Position numbers and translations under genes: made by a program. Under the pieces are notes generated by a model that searched no databases, was not told the DNA's origin, and was given only the letters and a program-made list of their open reading frames with translations. 54,678 nucleotides of DNA from Gammaproteobacteria bacterium. GTDB lineage: Bacteria > Pseudomonadota > Gammaproteobacteria > HK1. Location of the stretch: positions 1 to 54,678 of the forward strand of contig JAJEAD010000093.1 of the NCBI GenBank assembly GCA_022824305.1, in the 5' to 3' direction. This document shows, in pieces, positions 8,234-16,734 of this stretch; the stretch's first letter is position 1; each line of letters opens with the position of its first letter.

Positions 8234-8974
8234 TCAGCCTCTCAGGATCTTGGCGACGAAGTCCCGGGTGCGGCCTGCGCTCGGGCGGTCGAAGATCTCC
8301 TCGGGAGTGCCGGTCTCCACGATGCGGCCCTCGTCCATCATCGCGACCCGGGTCGAGACCTCGCGCACGAAGCCCATCTCGTGGGAGACCACCACCATCG
8401 TCATGCCTTCGCCCGCGAGCACGCGGACCGCGTCGAGCACTTCGTTGACGAGCTCGGGGTCGAGGGCGGAGGTCACCTCGTCGAGGAGCAGGATCTCGGG
8501 CTTGAGCGCCAGCGCCCGGGCAATTGCGACGCGCTGCTGCTGCCCGCCCGAGAGCTCGTCCGGGTAGGCGTCGTGCTTGTCGCCGAGCCCGACCTTCTCG
8601 AGCAGGGCTTCGGCTTCCGCGCGCACGGAGGCCGCGGCGCGCTTCTTGATCTTGGTGGGCGCGATGGTGACGTTGCGCATCACGTTCATGTTCTGGAACA
8701 GGTTGTACTGCTGAAACACGATGGCGCAGCGCCCGCGCAGGTCGCGCAGGCTGCGCTTGTCGTGGAAGTTCACCGGCGTCCCGTCCACCACCATCCGGCC
8801 CGAGTCGGGCGGCAGCAGCCCGACGATCACCCGCAGCAGGGTGCTCTTGCCGGAACCGGAAGGACCGATGAGGCTCAGGATCTCGCCGCGCTCGACCTGC
8901 AGATCGATTCCGGAGAGCACGTCGACCCCCTTCTCGTAGGAGGCGGAGAGGTCAGCGATTTCGAGATGAGGCAA
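8234..8974 (-). CDS. Polar amino acid type ABC transporter, ATP-binding protein
   Basis: 246 residues with the complete ABC set: Walker A GPSGSGKST (about residue 38), Q-loop FQQYNLF, signature LSGGQQQR, Walker B LLLDEVTSALD, and switch His in VVVSHEMGFV. It closely resembles GlnQ/HisP-type ATPases that energise uptake of polar amino acids. TTG at 8974 is taken as the start because GGAG lies 7 bases upstream and the product MPHLEIADLSASYEKG begins as in the family. The start overlaps the 3' end of the preceding permease gene by 23 bases. The GlnQ-like family label fits the binding protein and the two permeases upstream. Confidence 0.93.
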   Translation of the reverse strand: MPHLEIADLSASYEKGVDVLSGIDLQVERGEILSLIGPSGSGKSTLLRVIVGLLPPDSGRMVVDGTPVNFHDKRSLRDLRGRCAIVFQQYNLFQNMNVMRNVTIAPTKIKKRAAASVRAEAEALLEKVGLGDKHDAYPDELSGGQQQRVAIARALALKPEILLLDEVTSALDPELVNEVLDAVRVLAGEGMTMVVVSHEMGFVREVSTRVAMMDEGRIVETGTPEEIFDRPSAGRTRDFVAKILRG

Positions 8975-9641
8975 GGCGACGCTCCAGGCGCTGTCCGAAG
9001 CGGGTCAGCGGGTAGGAGAGGATGAAGTAGAGCAAAAGGCAAGTGCCGAAGGTGAGGAAGGCGGAGTAGCCGCGGTCGTTGAAGATCTTGGCGACCCTCG
9101 TCAGCTCCAGCACCCCCATCTGCGAGGCGAGCGCGGTGTCCTTGATGAACATCACGAAGTAGGCGAAGGCCGGCGGCAGGATGACCTTCCAGGCCTGCGG
9201 CATGATCACGTAGCGCAGGGTCGCCACCCGCCCGAAGTTCATCGCCTCCGCCGCGTCCCACTGGTTGCGGTGAATCGCCTCGAAGCCGGCCCGGATGATC
9301 TCGGAGATGTACGCGGTGGAGATGACGCAGATCGCGATCAGGGCGATGCCGAAGAAGGAGACCCGGACCCCGAAGCCCTCGGTGGTGAAGAGCACGATGA
9401 AGAGGAGCACCAGGAAGGGGATGCGCCGGAAGATCTCCACGTAGCCGACGATGAGGACGCGGACCGGAGTGAAGAGGCGCCCGCGGGTCTGGCGCCCGTA
9501 GACCAGGGCGAATCCGAATATGCTGCCGAGCCCGCAGCCGATCAGGGTCAGCGCGAGGGTCACCCCCATCGCCTGCAGGAAGAAGATGGTGTTGTACCAG
9601 GTGAAGAAGCGCGGGATCTCGTCGACGATGCGTTCGATCAT
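8952..9641 (-). CDS. Polar amino acid type ABC transporter, permease subunit
   Basis: 229 residues of a HisMQ-family inner-membrane permease. Five hydrophobic segments are visible, and the EAA loop that docks the ATPase reads WDAAEAMNFGRVATLRYVIM, followed by PQAWKVILPPAF. The ATG at 9641 overlaps the TGA of the upstream permease as ATGA, so the two are translationally coupled, as expected for a heterodimeric channel. The 3' end overlaps the ATPase start. The true start is the ATG giving MIERIVDEIPRFFTWYN; longer readings of the frame run through the other permease gene. Confidence 0.92.
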   Translation of the reverse strand: MIERIVDEIPRFFTWYNTIFFLQAMGVTLALTLIGCGLGSIFGFALVYGRQTRGRLFTPVRVLIVGYVEIFRRIPFLVLLFIVLFTTEGFGVRVSFFGIALIAICVISTAYISEIIRAGFEAIHRNQWDAAEAMNFGRVATLRYVIMPQAWKVILPPAFAYFVMFIKDTALASQMGVLELTRVAKIFNDRGYSAFLTFGTCLLLYFILSYPLTRFGQRLERRLASSRNR

Positions 9642-10315
9642 CAGAAGATCCTCGCCTTCACGCGGAACGCATGGCGCCCGATGAGCGCGAGCAGCGCGCT
9701 CGCGACCACCGTGAGCACCACATAGATGCCGGCGGTGTAGGTGAATACCTCGATGGTGCGGAAGGTGCTCGAGGAGACGTTGATGGCCCGGCCGGTAAGC
9801 TCCTCCACCGCGAAGATGCCGGCCATCGAGCTGCCGAGCACGATCCAGATGTAGAAGTTCGAAAGCGGCGCGTAGAGGGTCTTCGCGATGTGCGGGGCGA
9901 TGACGTAGCGCACCGTCTGCCACAGGGACATGCCGAGCGTCTCCGCCGCCTCGAGCTCCTCGCGGCGCACGGACTGGAATCCGGCGCGCTGGATCTCGGT
10001 GAGGTAGGCGCCGCAGTTGAGCGTGAGCCCGAGGAGCACCGAGTTGAAGGGCGAGAGCACGATGCCGAGATCGGGCAGGCCGTAGAAGATCACGTAGATC
10101 TGCACGAGCGCCGGGGTGTTGGTGAAGAACACCACGTAGACGTCGATCACCCGATACAGGACCCGACCGCCGAAGGTCTTGCCCATCGCGCCGAGCAGGC
10201 CGATGACCGCGCCGGCCCAGAACGCGAGGAAGGCGAGCAGCAGGCTCAGCCACGCCCCACCGATCAGGTAGGGGAGGTGCTTGGCGATGACGCCGAACTG
10301 GAAGGTGTAGTCCAT
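9641..10315 (-). CDS. Polar amino acid type ABC transporter, permease subunit
   Basis: 224 residues, HisMQ family, paralogous to the next gene. Hydrophobic segments include WLSLLLAFLAFWAGAVIGLL and VYVVFFTNTPALVQIYVIFY; the EAA loop is EELEAAETLGMSLWQTVRYV. It forms the channel with the second permease. The start ATG 10315 lacks a strong Shine-Dalgarno. It follows the binding-protein gene after a 93-base gap without an obvious terminator, so one transcript from the binding-protein promoter is likely. Confidence 0.92.
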   Translation of the reverse strand: MDYTFQFGVIAKHLPYLIGGAWLSLLLAFLAFWAGAVIGLLGAMGKTFGGRVLYRVIDVYVVFFTNTPALVQIYVIFYGLPDLGIVLSPFNSVLLGLTLNCGAYLTEIQRAGFQSVRREELEAAETLGMSLWQTVRYVIAPHIAKTLYAPLSNFYIWIVLGSSMAGIFAVEELTGRAINVSSSTFRTIEVFTYTAGIYVVLTVVASALLALIGRHAFRVKARIF

Positions 10316-10408
10316 GCGGTGCGATGGACTTCAGGTGCGTGAGGCGAACGCGGCCGCGTCGCGCCCGGAGCGAATCCGGACGCGACGTCGGGCCGCGGTG
10401 CGCTCAGC

Positions 10409-11218
10409 TCAGAAGAAGGGGGTCGGTTCGACCTCCACGAGCATCGGGGCGCCGTAGGCGGCCTCCCAGAGCTCGTTGATCTTGCCGCCGCTGTGCAGCT
10501 CGTAGAGCAGGATGTTGAGGAACTGCCGCAGGCTGTGGTTGTTCTTCTGCACGCCGATGCCGCAGTAGGCGACGAAGAGCTTCTCGGGCAGCACCCTCCA
10601 GTTGACGTCGGGATGGTTGCGGGTGTGGGCCATGAAGAAGTCGATGTTCTCCACGATCGCGTCGCCCCGCCCCTGCGCCACCGCGCGCACCGTGTCGGCG
10701 ATGCTGTCCACCAGGATCATGTTGGCGTTGGGGAGCCGTTCCTTGTTGTAGTCCACCGGCCAGGTGGCCCGGATGTTGACGAGGGTGATGTCCGAAGAGT
10801 TGAGGTCGTCCACCATCTCGGCCATCACCTTGTCGGTCGTGAGCACCGCCATCACCTCGGTGTGCAGCGGCACCGTGTAGTCGATGAGCATGGACCGGGA
10901 GGTGGTGCGGGTGAGGGCGCCGAGGGAGATGTCGATGCGCTCGGAGACGATGAAGGGAACGCGCTGCGGCGTCTCGGTCGGCACGTACTCCGCCTCCACC
11001 CCGAGGCGTTCGGCGATGATGTTTCCGACCTCGATGTCGAAGCCTTCGAACTCGTTCGTCTCGCCGTAGGCGCTCATCGGCGGGAAGTTGGGGTTGACGC
11101 CGATCCTGATCACCCCGGACTCGATGATGTCGTCGAGAGAGCGGGCCTGCCCCGCCGGGGAGAACAACAGGACGAGCGCGAGGGTCGCGACGAGCGTCTG
11201 CATCATGCGTTTGATCAT
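10409..11218 (-). CDS. Family 3 solute-binding protein for polar amino acid type importer
   Basis: A periplasmic ligand-binding protein of 269 residues. The signal peptide is MIKRMMQTLVATLALVLLFS with cleavage near GQA-RS. The mature part has the family 3 pattern: SGVIRIGVNPNFPPMSAYG, FEGFDIEVGNIIAERLG, ISLGALTRTTSRSMLIDYT (ligand Arg in RTTSR), ADTVRAVAQGRGDAIV. ATG 11218 is chosen because AAGGTG lies 8 bases upstream; a GTG at 11227 overlaps that site. The ligand cannot be told. It is the first gene of the operon with two permeases, ATPase and LLM oxidoreductase. Confidence 0.9.
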   Translation of the reverse strand: MIKRMMQTLVATLALVLLFSPAGQARSLDDIIESGVIRIGVNPNFPPMSAYGETNEFEGFDIEVGNIIAERLGVEAEYVPTETPQRVPFIVSERIDISLGALTRTTSRSMLIDYTVPLHTEVMAVLTTDKVMAEMVDDLNSSDITLVNIRATWPVDYNKERLPNANMILVDSIADTVRAVAQGRGDAIVENIDFFMAHTRNHPDVNWRVLPEKLFVAYCGIGVQKNNHSLRQFLNILLYELHSGGKINELWEAAYGAPMLVEVEPTPFF

Positions 11219-11400
11219 TGGAATCACCTTGTGTTGTCTGGGACAAATCCTTGCCGCCGGTCGAGAGCGCCACGTTAAGATGGTGGCAGTCCCTCCACCG
11301 CCGCCGCGAGAATGCTACTCGGGGAGCGTAGGCGTCAACCGGAGCTTCCCGCGCAAGCGGCGGAAAGGCGGCGGCAATAGTCAACAGGAGTCAGCACACC

Positions 11401-11751
11401 ATGCTCATTCGGCTCGACGAGGTGCCCGACATCGAGGTACCCGACAACGACCTCGTGATGAAGCACGCGATCAACCGGGAAGACCACAGCCGCGACCTGA
11501 GCGTGACGTGGGTGCGCATCGACGGCCGTCACCGGCGCCTCGCCAGCACCACCGGGGACCGGGTGTACTACGTGATCGAGGGAGAGGGGCGCTTCCAGGT
11601 CGGCGACGATGCGCCCTGGCTGCGTGCCGCGGCCGGCGACCTGGTGCTGATCCCGAAGGACGTCCCCTATGAGCTCGAGGGCCGTCTCGCCTACCTCGTG
11701 ATCAACGGACCGGCCTTCGGATCCGGTTCCGACCGCTACGTGGAAGCCTGA
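11401..11751 (+). CDS. Cupin domain protein
   Basis: 116 residues forming one small beta barrel. The second cupin motif region is visible as GRFQVGDDAPWLRAAAGDLVLIPKDVPYELEG. The first motif is degenerate: RVYYVIEGEGRF lacks the usual HxH-E metal ligands, so metal binding is doubtful. AGGAG lies upstream of the ATG. Together with the SDR, M24-like, amidase and PhyH genes that follow in the same direction it may form a catabolic set for the compound taken up by the divergent transporter; this is inference. Its promoter must lie in the 182 bases shared with the divergent binding-protein gene. Confidence 0.75.
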   Translation: MLIRLDEVPDIEVPDNDLVMKHAINREDHSRDLSVTWVRIDGRHRRLASTTGDRVYYVIEGEGRFQVGDDAPWLRAAAGDLVLIPKDVPYELEGRLAYLVINGPAFGSGSDRYVEA

Positions 11752-11970
11752 TGCGCATCCACGAGCGGGCTTCGCCGGAAGCCCTCGCTGCTGCGCGGAC
11801 GCCGGAGCGCCCGGTGTCCCGCGGCGTCACCCATCGGGTGGGGAGCTGCTTCCGCGCTCCCGCGCCCTCCCGGACCCGCGGCCGGTCCGTGGTGTCGCAT
11901 GTTCGGCGGATCGGCGGCCGGAGCACGGCGCGCTCGGGCGGAGAAGACGGATGAACACGAGGGGGCGGAG

Positions 11971-12735
11971 ATGAAGAGGCTCAAGGGCAAGGTCGCCGTC
12001 ATCACCGGCGCGGCGTCGGGAATCGGCCATGCATCGGCCCTTCTCTTCGCCCGCGAGGGCGCCGCCGTGGTCGTCGCCGATCTCAATCCCGAGACCGGCG
12101 AGGAAGCGGCGGAGCGAATCAGAGGGGAGGGCGGCAAGGCCGTCTTCGTCTCCGTCGACGTCGCGGATTCGGGCCAGGTCGAGCGCATGGTTCGCGGCGC
12201 CGTCGAGGCCTTCGGACGGGTCGACGTGCTGTTCAACAACGCGGGCGTCAACTTCCCGGCCACCGTCGTGGATGTCGGCGAGAAAGCGTGGCAGCGGAGC
12301 CTCGACGTCAACCTCAAGGGCGTGATGCTCGGCTGCCGTCATGCCATCCCGGAGATGCTGAAGACCGGTGGCGGCTCGATCATCAACACCGCGTCGATGC
12401 TGGGACTCGTGGCCTCTCCCCGGCAGGCCCCCTACTCGGCGGCGAAGGGCGCGGTGGTGATGCTGACCCGGCAGATGGCCATCGACTACGCGCAACGGAA
12501 CATCCGCGTCAACTGCCTGTGCCCGAGCGAGGTCAACACCGAGATGAACCGCCGCTTCATCGAGCAGTCGCCGGACCCGGCCGCGGAGCTGCGGCGGGTG
12601 CTCGCGCGCATCCCCATGGACCGCATGGCCGAACCCGAGGAGATCGCCGCCGCCGCGCTCTTTCTCGCGAGCGACGATTCCTCCTACATTACCGGCGTGG
12701 TGCTGCCCGTCGACGGTGGCCTGACCGCCATGTAG
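11971..12735 (+). CDS. Short-chain dehydrogenase/reductase (SDR)
   Basis: 254 residues of a classical SDR that uses NAD(P) to oxidise or reduce an alcohol/ketone. Seen: the TGxxxGIG cofactor motif in VITGAASGIGHASALLF, D at the end of beta 2 (VVADLN) suggesting NAD(H) preference, NNAGV, catalytic Ser in NTASM, YSAAKGA (Tyr and Lys), and the C-terminal FLASDDSSYITGVVLPVDGG. ATG 11971 has GGCGGAG just upstream. The frame continues to an ATG at 11899 but that extension is not conserved-looking. The substrate is unknown. Confidence 0.92.
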   Translation: MKRLKGKVAVITGAASGIGHASALLFAREGAAVVVADLNPETGEEAAERIRGEGGKAVFVSVDVADSGQVERMVRGAVEAFGRVDVLFNNAGVNFPATVVDVGEKAWQRSLDVNLKGVMLGCRHAIPEMLKTGGGSIINTASMLGLVASPRQAPYSAAKGAVVMLTRQMAIDYAQRNIRVNCLCPSEVNTEMNRRFIEQSPDPAAELRRVLARIPMDRMAEPEEIAAAALFLASDDSSYITGVVLPVDGGLTAM

Positions 12736-12784
12736 GCGCGGAAGTGAGCGTGGAAACAAATTGCGTGAGCGCAGGGACCGGGTC

Positions 12785-13966
12785 GTGACCCGGCGCGCTC
12801 CCCCCATCCCCCGCCGGGAGTTCGAGGAACGGCGCTTGCGAGCGGCGGAGGCGGTGCGGCGAAGCGGGCTGGACGCCCTGCTGGTGTGCGGCCGGGGCGG
12901 AGGGACCCTGGATCGCTACGGCGACGTCATGTACCTCACCAACTTCTATTCCTCCTTCCCCTTCATTCCCGACTACGGGGATCACTGGTCGGCACGGGCC
13001 CACCCCTTCGTTCTCCTCGCCGCGGACGGGCGGGCGCGCCTGCTCGCGGACATTCCCGTCCTCGACGAGGTGGCCATGCCGCGGGAGGACGTGGTGCGCA
13101 CCGATCGGGTCCTCGAAACCCTGATCGAAGAGATCCGCCGGGCCGGCCTCGACGCCGGCCGGGTGGGGATCGCAGGCTACGACACGCTGCCCGCGAGCTA
13201 CCTGGATCGCCTGCGCGGCGCGCTTCCGGAAGCGCGCTTCGAAGCGGCGGAAGAGATCCTCTCGCGCCTGCGTTCCATCAAGTCCCCGGCCGAGATCGAG
13301 CACCTGGTCGCGGCGGCGCAAATCGGCTCCCGGACCATCGAAGCCATGCTCGACCGGGCCGTCGCCGGCGCCACCCACGGCGACGTGGTGGCGGCCGGCC
13401 AGCAGGTCCTGGTGCCCGCCGGGGGAGTGCTCTACAACAGCTTCATGGCGAGCGGCACCGGCGGCGAGCGTCCCACCGCGTGCAACTCCATCTTCCCCAC
13501 CTGGGCCAACCCGGTGCCGCTTCAGGACGGGCAGTGGCTGCGCCTGGGGATCTCGGGAGTGCTCGCCGGCTACTACTTCGACGTCTCGCGTTCCAAGGCG
13601 ATAGGGAAGGCCACCAACCGGCAGATCGACGCGTTCGAGGCCGCGATCTCGGTGGTGGAGGCGGGGATCGAGGCCATTCAGGGGGGCGCGAGCGCCGCCG
13701 ACCTCGCCGTTGCCGGCAACCGCAAGCAGCAGGAGCTGGGTTATCCGCTGGAAGGCGTGTTCTCCGGCCTGGGCCACGGCATCGGCATGGGCTGGGACGC
13801 GCCGTGGCTCGTCCCGGACGACCACACCCCGCTCGTTCCGAACATGGTGATCAACCTGGAGAAGACGCTCGGAATGGACGGCTACGTCGGCGACTTCGAG
13901 GAGAGCGTCCTCGTCACGGGTGACGGGTATGAAGTGCTGACCAACGCCCGAAAGCGCCACTGGTAG
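12785..13966 (+). CDS. M24 family peptidase/creatinase-like protein with altered metal site
   Basis: 393 residues with the two-domain pita-bread architecture of Xaa-Pro aminopeptidases and creatinase. An N-terminal domain (to about residue 150) is followed by the SPAEIEHL helix and the catalytic domain. Of the five usual metal ligands, four are present: Asp of YYFDVSRS (266), His of GHGIGM (331), Glu of INLEKTLG (359), Glu of DFEESVLVT (372). The first Asp is Arg253 (QWLRLGIS). It may thus be a metal-independent hydrolase like creatinase, or inactive. GTG 12785 has AGGG seven bases upstream; a TTG at 12761 is possible. It sits between an SDR and an amidase. Confidence 0.85.
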   Translation: MTRRAPPIPRREFEERRLRAAEAVRRSGLDALLVCGRGGGTLDRYGDVMYLTNFYSSFPFIPDYGDHWSARAHPFVLLAADGRARLLADIPVLDEVAMPREDVVRTDRVLETLIEEIRRAGLDAGRVGIAGYDTLPASYLDRLRGALPEARFEAAEEILSRLRSIKSPAEIEHLVAAAQIGSRTIEAMLDRAVAGATHGDVVAAGQQVLVPAGGVLYNSFMASGTGGERPTACNSIFPTWANPVPLQDGQWLRLGISGVLAGYYFDVSRSKAIGKATNRQIDAFEAAISVVEAGIEAIQGGASAADLAVAGNRKQQELGYPLEGVFSGLGHGIGMGWDAPWLVPDDHTPLVPNMVINLEKTLGMDGYVGDFEESVLVTGDGYEVLTNARKRHW

Positions 13967-14017
13967 CTCCACGCCGCCTCCGGACCGGGCCGGCTTTCGG
14001 GCGCCCGGCGGGCCGAT

Positions 14018-14066
14018 GGACCCCCGCTCCCGCGTACATGGGGTCGAGCTTCGCAGGGATGACGGC
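14018..14066 (+). repeat. Dispersed inverted repeat in the M24-amidase gap
   Basis: The 278 bases between the M24-like gene and the amidase contain GGACCCCCGC, TCCCGCG and then CTTCGCAGGGATGACGG. This is the form of the widespread bacterial intergenic element with GGATCCCCGC / GCGGGGATGACG arms. A second decayed copy is at 5453-5479, and a shorter related piece (CTTCCCGCGCAAGCGG) at 11345-11360. The identification is by pattern memory only. Confidence 0.45.
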
Positions 14067-14244
14067 AGGCAACACCCGGTACATCTGCCGCCACTCCCAT
14101 GGTGAGCGGGAGTCCACTTGCAGAAGCGGTCACCGAAGCGTCCCGTCTACAGGCGGGCGGGCGACCTCGCGCGGGTCGGCGCGTGACGCCGCCCGGATTC
14201 TGGCAGACTGTCGGCTCCAGGGTTCGGAGCGAAGGAGCACGCCG

Positions 14245-15690
14245 GTGACGGGGACGGGCTTGATGAGCGCCACGGAGATCGCGGCCGCCATCCGGGCCGG
14301 GGAGATCTCCTCGGTGGAGGCGACCCGGGCCTGCCTGGACCGCATCGAGCGGCACAACCCGGAGCTGAACGCCTTCCTGACCGTCTGCGCGGAGCGGGCG
14401 CTCGCGGACGCCGCCCGCGCCGACGCCGCGGTGACGGCCGGCGACACCACGCGGGCGCTCCTCGGAGTCCCCGTCGCGGTCAAGGACCTGCACGAGACCG
14501 CGGGCATCCGGACCACCTTCGGGCTCGCCGCCCACGCCGGGCACGTCCCGGAGGCGGACTGCGTGATGGTGGAGCGCCTTCGCGCCGCCGGCGCGGTCAT
14601 CGTGGGCAAGACCAACACGCCCGCGCTCGGGATGCTCGGGGAGACCAGGAACCGGCTCGGTCCGGACTCCGTCAACCCCTTCGACCCGGGCCGCGGCACC
14701 GGCGGCTCCAGCGGGGGCTCGGCCGCCGCGGTCGCCGCGGGCCTTCTGCCCTGGGCGACCGGCTCGGACTCCGCGGGCTCGATCACCCAGCCCGCCGCCT
14801 TCTGCGGCGTCTACGGCGTCAAGCCGAGCCACGGCCGGGTGCCGACCTGGCCGGACTCCGGCGACTCGCTCCTCTTTCTCGACAACGGCCCCCTGTCCGA
14901 CACCGTTGCCGACTCCGCGCTGATGCTGGCGGTGAGCGCGGGACACGACCGCCGCGATCCCATCTCGCTCCGGGGCGCCCCGCCGGACTTCGAGGGGGCC
15001 GCTGCCGCGGGGACCCGGGATGCGCGGGAAGGGGAGCGTCCGCTCGCCGGCATGCGCATCGCCTGGAGTCCGGACCTGGGACATTTCCCGGTCGATGCCG
15101 AGGTGCGCAGCATCGCCGAGGAAGCGGCAAGGAGCTTCGAGGGGCTCGGCGCAACCGTCGTCGAGGTCACCCCGAAGATCGAGAACCCCTTCGACGTGTA
15201 CATGCCCATCTACATCGCCGATCTCACGTACGGCCTCGGGGACGAGCTCGAACAGTACCGGGAGGAGCTCTTCGAGGAGTCGCTCCGGGAGTTCGACGAG
15301 TACCGGCTGCCGTCGGCGGCGAGCCTGGTGGGCTTCCGCAACCGGCTGTTGCATTTCCGGGCCACGATCGCCGACGTCTTCGAGGAGTGCGACCTGATGC
15401 TCACCCCCGGCGCCGCGACGGTGACCTTCCCGCTCGGCGATCCGCCGTCACGCATCGGCGGCCGGGACGTGGCGCCCGGGTGGATGAGCTTCATGCCCTT
15501 CCAGATCACCTGGAACATGACCGGCCAGCCGACCGCCGCGCTGCCCTGCGGGCTGAACGCCGAAGGACTGCCGGTCGGCCTGCTCGCGGCGGCGGGGCGG
15601 GGACGCGAGCACACCCTGCTGCGCGCGTCCGCCGCCTACGAAGTCGCGCGGCCGTGGATTCAGACTCTGCCGCGGGCACGCTTCGCGTAG
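14245..15690 (+). CDS. Amidase signature family enzyme
   Basis: 481 residues of the Ser-cisSer-Lys amidase family, which hydrolyses amide bonds. The catalytic Lys is in VAVKDLHE (K80). The glycine/serine signature is GTGGSSGGSAAAVAAG, with the cis-Ser near 155 and the nucleophile in SDSAGSI near 179. The family start ELNAFLTV and the later LMLTPGA and GQPTAALPCG segments are all present. GTG 14245 is preferred: GAAGGAG lies seven bases upstream. The frame is open far upstream but into the dispersed repeat. It is followed by PhyH after 9 bases, so the two are probably one transcript. Confidence 0.93.
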   Translation: MTGTGLMSATEIAAAIRAGEISSVEATRACLDRIERHNPELNAFLTVCAERALADAARADAAVTAGDTTRALLGVPVAVKDLHETAGIRTTFGLAAHAGHVPEADCVMVERLRAAGAVIVGKTNTPALGMLGETRNRLGPDSVNPFDPGRGTGGSSGGSAAAVAAGLLPWATGSDSAGSITQPAAFCGVYGVKPSHGRVPTWPDSGDSLLFLDNGPLSDTVADSALMLAVSAGHDRRDPISLRGAPPDFEGAAAAGTRDAREGERPLAGMRIAWSPDLGHFPVDAEVRSIAEEAARSFEGLGATVVEVTPKIENPFDVYMPIYIADLTYGLGDELEQYREELFEESLREFDEYRLPSAASLVGFRNRLLHFRATIADVFEECDLMLTPGAATVTFPLGDPPSRIGGRDVAPGWMSFMPFQITWNMTGQPTAALPCGLNAEGLPVGLLAAAGRGREHTLLRASAAYEVARPWIQTLPRARFA

Positions 15691-15699
15691 GGGGATGCC

Positions 15700-16563
15700 A
15701 TGAAAGCCACCAATCCCGAGATTCGGGACCGGTACGCGGCGGAGGGCTGCGCATTCCCCATCCCCGTCCTTTCCCGATCCGAGGCGGCGGCGTACCGGGC
15801 ACGCCTGGAGGAGACGGAACGGCGTCTCGGTGACGAGCGCCCCTTTCCCTACCTCAAGCCCTATCTCGCGTTGACGCTGGTCAACGAGCTCGTGCGCCTG
15901 CCGGCCGTGCTCGACGTGGTGGAGGGGATCATCGGGCCGGACATCCTGGTCTGGGACGGCGCGCTCATCGTCAAGGAGCCGCACACTTCGGGCAGGTTCA
16001 CCTGGCACCAGGACCTGACCTACTGGGGCCTCTCGCCGAAGGAGGGCGTGGTCTCGACGTGGCTCGCGCTCTCCCCGAGCACGCCGGAGAGCGGCTGCGT
16101 GAAGGTGATTCCCGGTACCCACACCGAGGAGATCCTGCCGCACCGCGACACTTTCGGGGACGACAACATGCTGAGCCGCGGACAGGAAATCGCCGCGGAC
16201 ATCGACGAATCGTTGGCCGTCGACGTGGCGCTCGAGCCCGGGCAGATGTCCATCCATCACCCGCACCTCTTCCACCGCTCCGCGCCCAACCGTTCCGGCG
16301 ACCGCCGGATCGGGATGAACGTCCAGTACATCGCGCCCTACGTCAAGCAGGTGGTCGGGCGCTCGGACAGCGCGATGCCGGTCCGGGGCCGCGACGGGCA
16401 CGGCAACTTCGAAGTGGAGACGCCTCCGGTTGCGGACTTCGCGCCGGAGAGCATGGCGCAGCTCGATGCGGTCAACGAGCGCCGCCGCGAGTATCTGTTC
16501 CAGGGGGTCGAATCCCGGCGAAGCCGGGTGTACGACGAGCACGTAGGCCGCTGCCCGACCTGA
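15700..16563 (+). CDS. Phytanoyl-CoA dioxygenase family (PhyH) protein
   Basis: 287 residues of an Fe(II)/2-oxoglutarate dioxygenase. The iron ligands are seen as HxD in FTWHQDLTYWG (near residue 107) and the distal His of HHPHLFHRSAPNRSGDRRIG, whose Arg should bind 2-oxoglutarate. VIPGTHTEEILPHRDTFGDDN is the typical loop before the second His. Members hydroxylate a wide range of small molecules, so the substrate is open. It lies 9 bases after the amidase and 171 before purD. A second, distinct PhyH gene is at 28130. Confidence 0.92.
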   Translation: MKATNPEIRDRYAAEGCAFPIPVLSRSEAAAYRARLEETERRLGDERPFPYLKPYLALTLVNELVRLPAVLDVVEGIIGPDILVWDGALIVKEPHTSGRFTWHQDLTYWGLSPKEGVVSTWLALSPSTPESGCVKVIPGTHTEEILPHRDTFGDDNMLSRGQEIAADIDESLAVDVALEPGQMSIHHPHLFHRSAPNRSGDRRIGMNVQYIAPYVKQVVGRSDSAMPVRGRDGHGNFEVETPPVADFAPESMAQLDAVNERRREYLFQGVESRRSRVYDEHVGRCPT

Positions 16564-16734
16564 TCGGTCGGTGCCACTCGCGGCGGGCTCGCCCGTGCGC
16601 CCCGCGCATCGATGCCCGCGGCGAGCGTCTCCGCTCCCGGGCGTCACCCGCCCGGGGATTGCAACCCCGCTTCTTGCGCTATCCTTGCTGTCAGGTGGGG
16701 AGACTCCCGGTCGAGCGCAACGCGAGGACCCGAT

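Noticed and set aside
16501..16530. GGTCGAATCCCGGC, resembling a tRNA T-arm
   Set aside because: It lies inside the PhyH coding sequence and no acceptor stem or anticodon arm can be folded around it.
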